The notes beneath the pieces were generated by a model. That model searched no databases and was not told the origin of the DNA. It saw only the letters and a program-made list of their open reading frames with translations. Positions 21,989 through 31,829 of a stretch of DNA of 64,000 nt are shown piece after piece. This DNA comes from Agarophyton chilense. Its lineage: Eukaryota > Rhodophyta > Florideophyceae > Gracilariales > Gracilariaceae. Positions within the stretch are counted from its first letter, which is position 1. Every line of letters starts with the position of its first letter. The DNA is taken from assembly GCA_030374765.1 (NCBI GenBank), contig JARGXX010000017.1:124001-188000 (forward strand), written 5' to 3'. The position numbers were made by a program, and so were the translations under genes.

Positions 21989-23784
21989 ATGGGGTCCTTC
22001 ACCACTTCTGAGGATCGCCACAGAACCGGCACATCGGTACAACTTTCTTCTACTCCTCCGACTTTCGGCGATAAGCAACTTCTCGCAACAGCAGTCTCAA
22101 CCAGCCCTCTCAAGGGAATGAACCCATACGTCCTCAACCCACTCTCGGGGCCATCGGCCTCCGCGCCGGCGGACAACGAAGCTCCCCAGCAGGGTGGATA
22201 TTTCTCCGGTTTGGATGCGGCTCCGTCAGGTACCGAACCTTCCGCCTCAGCGAGCAACCGACATCCTCAGGAGGATTTGGACATTAACGCGGTGGCGTGG
22301 AAATCCACTCATGCGATGCCCTTGGTAGCAAACTCCAGAGGTTGGATCTCAAACGAATCCTTTCGAAGGTGGAGTCCCCTTACCGATCCGGTGATATATT
22401 CCCGCCCTCCGTGGTTCCATCCGACAGCGGTTCGCGACGATGAGCTCATCGACTCCTACGTGGAGGACGGCTTATTGCCGGGTGGCCTACCTGTCGAGGT
22501 TGTACGTTCTCCCGATTGGAGGGCGCGGGTAGCCATAGAGCCTCAGTATCTATACCGCGGTCGTGGGGAGTCCATGGACAAGGCGCGCGCAGCGATGGCG
22601 GCTCTGGCCTACCAGCGATTGGAGAGGTCACGCTTTGACCATCTGGTCCCCCCGGAGTACGGGTTCGATGTTGCCTATTACCGCACGTACGGTGAGGTCT
22701 CCTACGGGGATAACCTGGCAGCCTTTCCCGAAGCCGAGTTCCGCGGACCGGGTTTTCCTCTCCGAGAAGATATGCTCCAATGGAGTCGTCCCATCCTTCG
22801 GGCTGAATTCAGGTACCTTTAACGGCAGTTTACCCAGTATGGGTTTGATCGACGCGTGCGCTTCGAGCGCCGCTCGCGCTCCCGTTTTGGGTTCCTTGTC
22901 CCGTATCCTCACGTGGAACTGGAGCGTATCCGTAACACGGCGAAGGTTGGGCGATTCGTGCCCCTTCCAGCTTGGTGGAGCAAGGTCGAGGTCCCCCAAG
23001 GGTGCTTTGCTGAACTGCTCCCATGCATCTACTATATCGGGTCTCGTTTGATGCACGACCCGAACTAGGGATACTGGGCCCTCGTTGCAGCCGAGTGGGC
23101 AGCCCGCGTAGGGGCGCACCTCCTCTGGGATGCTCATGACCATTTCCGTATCTGGTATATTCCTCCGATGCTACGGACCATCATGCGTCAGATCGACCTT
23201 GTCCCAGCGTTGGGTTCGGCCAGCAGCGTGCAGGACCTGTATCCAATCTTGGACGTGATCGACAACACCCAATGGGATCGACTTCCAGTGGAAAACAGCC
23301 TGCAGGGGAAGGATCCGCGCGAGACAAGTCTCCTGGCCGGTACGATCCGGGCTCCGGTAACTGGGTCTATTACAATCCCTTCGAAGGGGTTCGCATCAGC
23401 GCGGCGCAAGCACGGGCGCTGATTGACTCGGCTCGACCGATGCCGGTGGGATACCCGACGGGGTTCATTTATACCGACGATTACGAGTACGAGCCTCCAG
23501 TAGACCTGGACGATCCAGCGTTGGATAAAGACATGCCAGCTCCTAGTGGAGTACTCCCTGTGGAGCCATCTGCACCCTTCCAACCAGTGGGAACGACCTC
23601 AGCTGCGGCGGCGAATGCATCCGGTGGCGGTCCATCTGCTCCCCCCGGGTGGGGTGTGACCACCCTTGCGCAGGCGCCGGTTGCCACTCCGCAAGCGGAT
23701 AGTGTGCGACAAGGCCTCGTGAACGCAGGCATTCCGATTCCCGCGGGTATGACGGATGTGAGCCAGATGTTGGCTTTCGCCTAG
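21989..23784 (+). pseudogene. Element D antisense ORF of unknown function
   Basis: On the strand opposite to gag-pol, a reading frame runs from an ATG at 21,989 (open from 21,950) through 22,819. After TAA (22,820-22,822) it continues in the same frame to TAG (23,066-23,068), then in frame to about 23,325. There a one-base-type shift leads into the frame ending at 23,784, about 600 codons in all. The predicted protein has a Ser/Pro-rich N-terminus (about 90 residues), a central region rich in Trp, Tyr, Arg and Asp that looks globular (PPWFHPTAVRDDELIDSYVE; FVPLPAWWSKVEVPQG; WDAHDHFRIWYIPPM) and an Ala/Pro/Gly-rich tail. I see no transmembrane segment, signal peptide, zinc motif or catalytic motif and recognise no family. 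It lies where some retroviruses and plant Gypsy elements carry antisense genes. This copy is broken. The alternative, an unrelated gene captured in reverse, is open. Confidence 0.65.
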
Positions 23785-24299
23785 GCGTACCATCAGGGTC
23801 AGAATCCCAACGGTGGGGCGGGTCCCTCCTCGGGCTTTCCGTAGTTCCGCCTTCGGGCAATTGTAGAGTCCATAGCTTGGCTACAACAGTAAACTTCTGA
23901 TATTTGCATAACTTCTTTTCTTCTTCCTTCCTAGGATCTTAACTTCTACTTCTTTTCTTCTTCCTTCTCAGGATCTTCTTCATCTTCGTCTTCAACTTCT
24001 TCCCTTCCTAGGGTCCAATCTTCTTCTTAATCTTCTTCTCCACTTCGTGGGTCTTCTTTTCTATTTTTTTTTCATTATAAACTGTCCCGATAACCGGTGC
24101 TGTGTTCCCCGGTTAACGGCGCTAGGCCGAGGGCCAGTAAACATTCCCTCTCAATACGTGTTCTTCGGGATACTCTCCTCAATTCCTCTTCAGAGGTCCA
24201 ACATCTTCCTCACTTCGAAGTCGCATCCACACCAGTTCCCGTGGTGGCTTACCCGACTTGGGCACGATCCAGATTTGGAGGCAAGGTTACCCGAGCGCG
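23785..24299. repeat. Element D pyrimidine-rich repeat block between the antisense ORF and chromodomain
   Basis: From about 23,905 to 24,070 the plus strand is a C/T tract built of TTCTTCTTCC-like words. A unit of about 35 bp containing CTTCTTTTCTTCTTCCTTC is repeated (23,912 and 23,949). Three places look like 3' splice sites on the plus strand (tract plus TAG or CAG at 23,934, 23,971 and 24,011). On the element strand it is a long purine tract. No coding signal was seen in the remainder. Confidence 0.6.
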
Positions 24300-24539
24300 T
24301 CAGTGATAGGATAAAACCTTAGACCTCGGAAGGTGCTCAATGGGTTCCACTGTATCCTTATCAGGCGAGAATCCGTACCATCGGACTTGGTAGCGAACTT
24401 CTCCCTCGGGGGTGTAGATGTGACGCACGATGCGATCGATAACGAATTCCTGCGGGTACACTTTTCCCTGTTCGGGCTTCTCTTCCATCTTGGAACGCTC
24501 TAGTTCTCTTGAGGGTGTCAACGTAGGGTCTAGACACAC
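24300..24539 (-). pseudogene. Element D chromodomain segment
   Basis: 80 codons with a chromodomain (RYQVRWYGFSPDKDTVEP). The Trp of the usual DTWEP motif is Val here, so one aromatic-cage residue is lost. It is in the same frame as the main pol ORF, but the 230 bp between them (24,540-24,770) contain several stops. Confidence 0.7.
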
Positions 24540-24770
24540 CCCGGTGGGTTCTTTTCCGTGTTGCGAGCGGGTCTCAGCACTTCGTCCAAACGGCGCCGAG
24601 TGGCCTGTGGGCTATATTGTAACTTCCGTCTACGGAGTCAAAACGGCCCAGTTTTGGATTCTTCTTAAAGCTGAGATCTTTCCGATAACAACGGTGTTCT
24701 TAGATTCCATGACGGTTGAGAAACCGCGACGCGGTAGCGTCTCCAATCTCAGGGGGGTAATACTTCAACG

Positions 24771-27700
24771 TCAACCCGAGCTACGGGGACGAAGGTTGCT
24801 CTTGTGCAACGCGCCGTGCGACGGAGGCGGTTTGCGCGACGGTTGGTCGTCAGAGCCTTTTGATTGGCTCGGTGCCATTCGACATGTGCCACATAAATGC
24901 GCGGGCGCCGGTTGCCACTCCGCAAGCGGATGTGAGGTGGCGCTTTCGACACGCGCCAGCACTGTCCTGAGCTGTCCGCGACGGGTCTCACTCATTTCTT
25001 TCCCATTTCTGAGGGTTCCAGTGTCTCCATAGGAGTTCCTATTCCCATTCCATAACGGAGAGCCAAATTTGGTCAACCTCGTCGTCGAGATCTTCCCCAT
25101 GCGGGTCCGCTGACACAGCTCGTTCCGAGAAAGCGGGGTTTGAGTGTGCGACACCTCAGTGTCTCGTCCGCGGCGGCGGGTGATCGTCGGCTCTGTAGGC
25201 GTTCCGGGTGCGGAGTTCTCCACACGACTGTCCCTAGGCGGGGTTTCGTCATCTTTTCTGACTTCGTGCTCGGCTGGGTCGGCGGTGATGTCCATACCCA
25301 TATGCTGGGGTTGTGACTTCTCTGTCACCGGCTCGGTTGGGCTCGCCGTCTCACAGTGAGATCTAGATTCCCTGTTAGGGCGACTGGCTGACGCCGAAAC
25401 ATCGTCCTGCGAAGGAACTAAGTCCTCCTCCCCCTCCTTAGGCGGAGAGCCAGGAGGCTTGATTACCTCCAGTGAGGGAGTAACTCTGTAAGAGTTCGTT
25501 GACTGGGCCCTTGAGGGAGCGGGCCCAGGTTCGGGAGTATCCGAAGTTTCCGGTAGGTCGGTTAAACCACGTTCCGGGTGCGGAAGTATAACGGGGCGGG
25601 TGTTCGAATCTCCGCCTGACGGGTTAACTTCCGTTGAATCATCCCCCGTGGAGGGCGTTGGTGCCGACACCACTTCCACATTTGGGTGGGGCGCTCGTGT
25701 GATGCGGTCCCTGGAGATCCGTTCGTGGCGGTTAGCGATATCCAATACCACCGTGTCCGGGTCTACAGAAACCACACGATAGGGTCCGTCCACAATTGGC
25801 GAAAGCTTGTGCCTACGTTCCTTTTCAGGATTGTAGTATTCCTTTCGAAGGAAGACGAAGTCGTCGGGCTCCACCTGAGGTCGAGGTTTGCGAACCCGAT
25901 TGTCAAAGTCCTTCTTGTAGGCGCGTTGAGCTTTTTTCATTGCTTTCCGGGCTATCGGCACCATGTTCGTAAGCCACTCCTTCCAGGCTTCTCGGTACAA
26001 TCCCGGTGACGGGTACGTCGACAGCGTCGGTTGAGCCTCGATGGCGACCGGCGGCGGTGTCCTCGACAGTGCCAGTTCGAATGGGGATAACGATGTAACC
26101 CGATGTACCTGGGTGTTGTATGCATACGTGATAGCGTCTGTGTACAAGTCCCAATTTTTGGGGTGATCCGCAACATACGATCTCAAAGCGTTGAGTATCG
26201 TGCGGTTAAACCTCTCCACCTGGCCATTCCCCTGAGGGTGATACGTAGTAACAAATAAATTCCTTACATTAAGGATTCGACATACATCCTGAAAGAACTT
26301 TGGTGCGAATTGCCCTCCGTTGTCGGATAACAACTGCACCGGCGGTCCATATACGAACACCCAATGGGTCACGAACGCTTGCGCGACGGTAGCGGCGGTG
26401 ATCCGCTTCAGCGGCACAGTTCTCGTTAGCTTAGAGAATCCGTCAGAAATGACAAGCAGATACCGATGACCTCGGGGCGTCCTGATAAACTCCCCTAGGA
26501 TGTCTATGGCCACGAATTCGAGTGGAGCCCGTGCCGGGAACAGCGTCAACTTCTTAGAGTGCTTCCGAAGTTTGACGTCATTCTTGGCGCAATTGGCGCA
26601 GGCCCGTCTGACGGCGTAACAATCGAATGCCATTGCCAGCCAGTAAAAGTCCCTTCTCAACGTGAGGTACAGTTTTCTTCCCCCGGGGTGGGCGCCAACC
26701 TTCAAATAGTGAGTGAGGTGTAATACCCTCTGTTGTAGGGTGTGCGGCACCACTATCCTCGGGCGAGGTCCAACGGTCCTGATTAGGTAACCCTGATCGT
26801 CGTCCTCGAAAGGTAACTGATATCCTCCGTTGAGGCGAGCCCGAATCCGTGTACAGAATGGGTCGAGCTGTTGCTCGCGTATCATACCCTCTGGAGAGAT
26901 AGGTATAAAAGAGCCGGTCGGCGAATCCAGACTCTCGTTGACGTGTATATCGTCACAAACATCATCCGTCAGCGGTTGAGCTCCTCCCTCGAGGTCCGAT
27001 ACCATAAAAAATGGGATGTCATCGTCCTCGTAGGGTTCCGTTTCCGCTGTGGTTCCCAAGCGGGATAGTGCATCAGCCTGAGTGTTCAGCTTCCCTTTCT
27101 TGTACAGGATCTCAAAGTCGAATTCCGACAGTCGGAGACGCCAGCGCATAAGGCGGCCCGAGGGTTCGGAGATCTCCAGGAGCCAACGCAAGCATGCGTG
27201 GTCCGTATGGACTCTGAAACGAGTACCCATCAGATAGGGGCGAAGTGTAGCTAAGGCCCACACAACGGCTAAACATTCTTTCTCGGAGACCGAGTAGTTC
27301 CTTTCATGGACATTCAGGGAACGTGACCAGTACCCAATAGGGTGACGTTCACCATCCTCAGAGGATTGGAACAGTGCAAACCCTACTTGGTTTGCACTAG
27401 CATCGGTGTCCACTTCGTAAGGGAGCCCAGGATTGGGTAGAGCCAAGATTGGCGGTGATGTTACGGCATTCACCAATGCCGTGAAGGCAGACGCTTCCGC
27501 GTCGCCAAAAGGTTCCAGTTCAACTGGTTGTCCCTTCGTCAGGAGCCTGTTGAGGGGGGTGGCAATATCCGCAAAGTTCGGGACGAATCGGCGATACACG
27601 TTACACAGACCTAAGAAGAATCGCAACTCCGTTTGAGTTTTCGGGTGTTTTGCTTCCTTCAAGGATTTCACTCGTACTTCATCGATTGAAAGCTGTCCGG

Positions 27701-28247
27701 GACGGATGACATGACCCAGGTACTTAACCGAATCGGTGAAAAACTCGCACTTCTTGAGTTTCAAGGTGATTCCCGCGTCGCGGAGTATCTTCATTACGTC
27801 CCTGACGTGTTCGAGGTGGTCATCCAGGTTGTTGGAGAAGACAATAATGTCGTCTAAATACACTAGACACGTCCTCCACTTGAAGGGAGCCAACGGAATG
27901 TCTATCGCCCGTTGAAACGTTGCGGGGGCATTTGTCAACCCAAAAGGCATCCTCCGGAATCGGAAAAGTCCTTGATGACACACGAAAGCCGTTTTGTCTC
28001 GAACTTCTTCCTTAATAGGGACTTGCCAGTAGTCCGAATTGGCGTCAAGGGTAGAGAAAACCGTAGCGCTCCCAAGGAAGTCGATGTATTCGTCCATCCG
28101 AGGGATCGGGTACACATCCTTAATGGTTACCTCGTTCAGGCGTCTGTAATCGATGCAGAAACGCCACGATCCATCCGGTTGCGGAACTAACACCACTGGT
28201 GAGGCCCAAGCGGACTGGGCAGGTTCAATTACGCCCGCTTTAAGCAT
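24771..28247 (-). CDS. Element D pol: RT, RNase H, integrase
   Basis: A single open frame of 1,158 codons. RT fingers (SAWASPVVLVPQPDG) begin at residue about 11 and YLDD (CLVYLDDIIVFS) is near residue 130. RNase H starts at DTDASANQVG (near residue 277). The integrase has an HHCC domain (HLTHY, CANCAKN) and a DDE core with Asp in AIDILGE, Asp in LSDNGGQF and Glu in GQVERFNR. The C-terminal 300 residues are Pro/Glu/Ser-rich. A TAG at 28,251-28,253 separates it from the protease ORF in the same frame. Element C has a sense codon there, so the full polyprotein is interrupted by this one change. The polyprotein would copy and integrate the element in the nucleus. Confidence 0.92.
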   Translation of the reverse strand: MLKAGVIEPAQSAWASPVVLVPQPDGSWRFCIDYRRLNEVTIKDVYPIPRMDEYIDFLGSATVFSTLDANSDYWQVPIKEEVRDKTAFVCHQGLFRFRRMPFGLTNAPATFQRAIDIPLAPFKWRTCLVYLDDIIVFSNNLDDHLEHVRDVMKILRDAGITLKLKKCEFFTDSVKYLGHVIRPGQLSIDEVRVKSLKEAKHPKTQTELRFFLGLCNVYRRFVPNFADIATPLNRLLTKGQPVELEPFGDAEASAFTALVNAVTSPPILALPNPGLPYEVDTDASANQVGFALFQSSEDGERHPIGYWSRSLNVHERNYSVSEKECLAVVWALATLRPYLMGTRFRVHTDHACLRWLLEISEPSGRLMRWRLRLSEFDFEILYKKGKLNTQADALSRLGTTAETEPYEDDDIPFFMVSDLEGGAQPLTDDVCDDIHVNESLDSPTGSFIPISPEGMIREQQLDPFCTRIRARLNGGYQLPFEDDDQGYLIRTVGPRPRIVVPHTLQQRVLHLTHYLKVGAHPGGRKLYLTLRRDFYWLAMAFDCYAVRRACANCAKNDVKLRKHSKKLTLFPARAPLEFVAIDILGEFIRTPRGHRYLLVISDGFSKLTRTVPLKRITAATVAQAFVTHWVFVYGPPVQLLSDNGGQFAPKFFQDVCRILNVRNLFVTTYHPQGNGQVERFNRTILNALRSYVADHPKNWDLYTDAITYAYNTQVHRVTSLSPFELALSRTPPPVAIEAQPTLSTYPSPGLYREAWKEWLTNMVPIARKAMKKAQRAYKKDFDNRVRKPRPQVEPDDFVFLRKEYYNPEKERRHKLSPIVDGPYRVVSVDPDTVVLDIANRHERISRDRITRAPHPNVEVVSAPTPSTGDDSTEVNPSGGDSNTRPVILPHPERGLTDLPETSDTPEPGPAPSRAQSTNSYRVTPSLEVIKPPGSPPKEGEEDLVPSQDDVSASASRPNRESRSHCETASPTEPVTEKSQPQHMGMDITADPAEHEVRKDDETPPRDSRVENSAPGTPTEPTITRRRGRDTEVSHTQTPLSRNELCQRTRMGKISTTRLTKFGSPLWNGNRNSYGDTGTLRNGKEMSETRRGQLRTVLARVESATSHPLAEWQPAPAHLCGTCRMAPSQSKGSDDQPSRKPPPSHGALHKSNLRPRSSG

Positions 28248-28250
28248 CTT

Positions 28251-29570
28251 CTACACCTGAGATTTCTCCTCTTCCCGAGCTTTCGGTCCAGCCCTGTAAG
28301 GGTGTTGGGCAATAAGCCGAGTGTTCGGTAACAAGTCGATGCGGTATTCTGTAATCCCAATAGTTCCAAGGGAACCATCCCACATGGGGGTAAATTCACG
28401 AAGCATATACCTCTGCTTCTCCCGATGAGATGCGGGTACATGGTTGAGATCCCATTTCTCCAATTCCTGAACAGGATCCGTCTGGTCTGCTCCTGTGATA
28501 GGGGCCGTAACCTTCTGAGGTTTAAAGTGTTCAGCGTGTGGAGCTGCAGTCGTATGCTCACCGTCTTCCGCGATTTCGGCAGTGTCCTCCCCCTCCTTAG
28601 GGTCCGCCACACCAAGGACCTCTGCGATAGAGATCTTTGTAGGTACGACCGCATGCGGGTGTGGAAGAACAGAAGCCAGGATCTGGTTTTTGACCAAATG
28701 CTGCGTTGTCTTTCCAAAGTTGGCTACCAAAACCTTGAAAGGTTTTTCCGGTTCCACGGAGACAACCCCATTCGCAAGGGCGAGTTGACGCCGCGTATAC
28801 AGAGACGGGTTCGGTTGTACCACATGCACACCAATTTGCTTGGTAACAACTGTGACCCAAACCTGGGTTTCTGGCGGGATAGCCACTGACTTCGCAACCT
28901 TTACCCGTGTAGACACCGGGTCCCTCTTCACAGTTTCCTGCGCGACAGGGAGAGGAACGCGTGTTCGCGCTGCTCCCTGTAAGGGTTTACGAACGATTGG
29001 GATCGTAGACCCGTCTTCCAGTTCCACAGTTCTACTTCGAGGACGGATTGCTTCCACGAAGCGGTCGCAAAAGTCACAACCGAGTATGACTGGTGCTGCA
29101 AGTGACTTGCATACAATAAACTCTAGCTGAACGAGATAGGAGCCTAACCTCACCATGAGGGAAATTGTACCCAGTATCCGTAGCAGGTTGTTGTTCGCAT
29201 CGGCGATATCCAAACGTGGACCGGTACTATCTTGAACCCGGAGCAGCGGGGGTAACAATTCAACATGAATTAAGTTAGGAGCGGCTCCTGTATCCAGGAC
29301 AGATATTTGACGAACCATAAACTGGTTGGACAGGCCGAAGTCGGCGAATACTTTATAATTCCGCTTGGCCATTACCATAACTCGATCCGGAATACGGAGA
29401 TTACGGGACCGTATCCACGGGCGACGGAGGACACTAAAGTATCCCGAGTTAACGTCGGTGTCAGCCGTTCTCCTTGAAAGGATAGTCACAGCTGGGGAGC
29501 GAAGCTGGAGCGCCTCGGGCGTCTTCAACTCCGGCTTAGAAGACGCCCCTCCCGCAGGGGAGACTCCCAA
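28251..29570 (-). CDS. Element D pol N-terminus: protease and linker to RT
   Basis: 439 codons. A retropepsin active site (VLDTGAAPNLI) lies near residue 93 with a flap-like hydrophobic stretch (YLVQLEFIVCKSLAAPVILG). The linker then leads to the start of RT (LIAQHPYRAGPKAR). The frame is open upstream across the gag stop (29,573-29,575), which fits production by a -1 frameshift rather than a separate start. It ends at the TAG 28,251. Confidence 0.85.
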   Translation of the reverse strand: MGVSPAGGASSKPELKTPEALQLRSPAVTILSRRTADTDVNSGYFSVLRRPWIRSRNLRIPDRVMVMAKRNYKVFADFGLSNQFMVRQISVLDTGAAPNLIHVELLPPLLRVQDSTGPRLDIADANNNLLRILGTISLMVRLGSYLVQLEFIVCKSLAAPVILGCDFCDRFVEAIRPRSRTVELEDGSTIPIVRKPLQGAARTRVPLPVAQETVKRDPVSTRVKVAKSVAIPPETQVWVTVVTKQIGVHVVQPNPSLYTRRQLALANGVVSVEPEKPFKVLVANFGKTTQHLVKNQILASVLPHPHAVVPTKISIAEVLGVADPKEGEDTAEIAEDGEHTTAAPHAEHFKPQKVTAPITGADQTDPVQELEKWDLNHVPASHREKQRYMLREFTPMWDGSLGTIGITEYRIDLLPNTRLIAQHPYRAGPKAREEEKSQV

Positions 29571-29572
29571 GT

Positions 29573-31548
29573 TTAGTTTTTCGAAACGGACCCTACCAAA
29601 TTCGGTGCAGCTGCCTCGAAGGGGACCGGTTGTTCCCCGTTCGCGGGTACAAGTTCTGTATCCCTGTCAGCAAGGTGAGCTCGGAGTATCCTTTGTTTTT
29701 CATAGGACCTACTCGGGACTCGAGCTTTCTCCTCAGGGGTCAGAGCCTCGTACTGAGCGATAATTCGTGAACCCTCCCGCAGAGGAAATGTGCAGTCTGG
29801 TGCTTTGTGACCACGGAGGTAACACAAATAGCAAATCAGCTCTGCCGGGTTCGGTTGTGGACGTGAATCCACGCGACGTGGTGCTGTATCCCTCTATCCG
29901 GGGCGAGAGAACCGAGCAGCGGTAATCGCAAAAGGTAGCGATGCGGCTGGCACCCTCCGTCCTTGGGTATAGAGCGGAGGGTCTTCACCCGTAGTCGGAG
30001 CGGATGTCGACGGCAACTCAGACGTACCCCTAGATTCGTGGTTACTTCCCATGAAGTGAATGTTGTCATTGACCCCCACAGGGGCAGGGCCTCCTGCGAG
30101 TGACAAAGACGAGTTACCTCCATCGGCGAGGAGTGCACGTGTCGGCCGACTCTTTGGGTTCTGCCGGGCACGGAGAGTATCCCCCTCACCCTGGGCGTAC
30201 TGAACCAGTTCCAAGTAGGTCAGCTTGCGCTTCTCTTCCCGATGTCGGGCAACCAATGCCCTTATCGAGGGCTCCAAACCATCCACAAACATGGTGCATC
30301 TCTCGTAGGCGGGGAATGCATTCCCGCATCGGTGAAACGCTTTATTCAAGCGAGTTGAATACACCGTTTCGGTTTCCATCGGCTTCTGCCGAGTATCCCT
30401 TAATGCAAGGATTGCTTCCTGAATCGCATTTCCAGTAGCGTATGACCTCAAGAGGTACTGCACCGCTTCGGGCCAGCACGTGACTCCCCCTTCCGAGGCT
30501 CGGGATGATCCACGGACGGAGTTGAACTGGTCTTCAGCCATCCCCTTTAAGAAATAGGGTAATGCAAGATACGCTTGCGCTTCACTCATACCGAGGATGT
30601 CAGCCTCCTGGACGAACCTCGCAAGGAAATCGAGCACCAGAATTGGGTCTGTTCCTGTGAACTCCCTCTTCTGTAGGGTGATGCTCAGCCTTTTGATGTA
30701 GTCCTTGACCTTACCCGTTCCGCGGGATGTTCGATCTCCCGAACGGTTATCCATCCGGTAATAGCGGTACGATAGCAGCTTCCGATAGAGAGGATTCGTC
30801 GGCTTCAGCTCCCTTAATCCAAGGTGTTTCCTACCCTTCTTCCGGGTACGGATTGCCCCTTGAGAGGTGTAAGTAGCCTTCGACCGAGTCGCCCGGGATG
30901 ACCGGCGTCCATCTTCACTATCCGAAGATTCGGAAGACGAACTCGATGACGAGCGATTGGGATCGGAATCCGATAAATCCTCTTGGAGGTGAACCCTCTT
31001 CTTGGATTTGCGGCGGTCCCGTTTAGCGGAGCGGTGTCTTCGTCTTCCGAAACGTTGGGTTTATCCTTCGAGGCTTCTGTGTCTCCGTCCATACGGATAA
31101 TGACCTCGAGGGTGTCCAGCCGAGCTCGGAAGCGTTCCGCTTGCACGCGGTGTTCCTCCACGAGGCTCCGGTACGCCTGGATAAAGACCCCAGGGGTACC
31201 AAAGCTTTCCAAAAGGCAGTTCACATCCCTCCTCAGGGTACGAAGGTCATCGGCGACTCCCCGCACCTGGGCGTCCTCCACCTTGAGGCGGAGGGTAGTA
31301 ACCTCCTGAAGGAGCTCGACGCGAGCCGCGTTGGCGATATCGATTCGAGTCTCCAGGCGCTGTAATTCAGGGTCGGCCCAACTTCGGGGTGCTGCTGAGG
31401 GGGTCTCCACCACTGGAGCTGGGCCCACAGCCACGACCTCTCGAGGACCTGAAACCACTGAGGGTGCTCTCCGAGTGTCCGGATCGATACCGGAATCGTT
31501 CCGACCTTCGGGAATTGAGCTCCTCGACCTAGGCGGGGCCGGGGGTAC
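29573..31548 (-). pseudogene. Element D gag
   Basis: Three collinear pieces match gag of element C. The N-terminal coiled-coil part is 30,814-31,548 (open from a TAA at 31,549; no ATG seen). The basic and capsid-like part is about 29,894-31,015 (LPYFLKGMAEDQFNSVRG; WPEAVQYLLRSY). The part with an intact CCHC knuckle (CYLCYLRGHKAPDC) is 29,573-29,893. A frameshift near 31,015 and a TAG at 29,894-29,896 break it. The gag stop is TAA after TCG AAA AAC, with pol open in the -1 frame. Confidence 0.8.
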
Positions 31549-31809
31549 TTAATCCGCTTGACGGTTCGATCCAGTCCTGGAACCACGGGTAGGCGGCGAC
31601 ATGCTGCAGACACGACACCGACGATTCGGGGTAATGATGAAATTCGATCACGAGATTCCCGGAGAACGGATGACGTAACACAAAACAAAAATAAAAACCA
31701 ATTCCACCCTTTCCAAAGGGGACCACTACAACAAATCTTCACGACGGTGCTTCCTCTTCCAAGAGATATTCCAACACGTGGATGACCAACCCAAAAGTCC
31801 GAGAACGGA

Positions 31810-31829
31810 TTCTAAGTCGGGAGACCACT
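31810..31829 (-). other. Element D primer-binding site
   Basis: The element strand reads TGGTCTCCCGACTTAGAA two bases after the 5' LTR, identical over 18 nt to element C. Confidence 0.8.

Noticed and set aside
22628-23143. 171-codon minus-strand ORF opposite the element D antisense gene
   Set aside because: It is shorter than the plus-strand frame, shows no retroviral domain and is not connected to pol. The plus frame reads like protein over 1.8 kb; I treat this one as its shadow, though env-like coding cannot be fully excluded.
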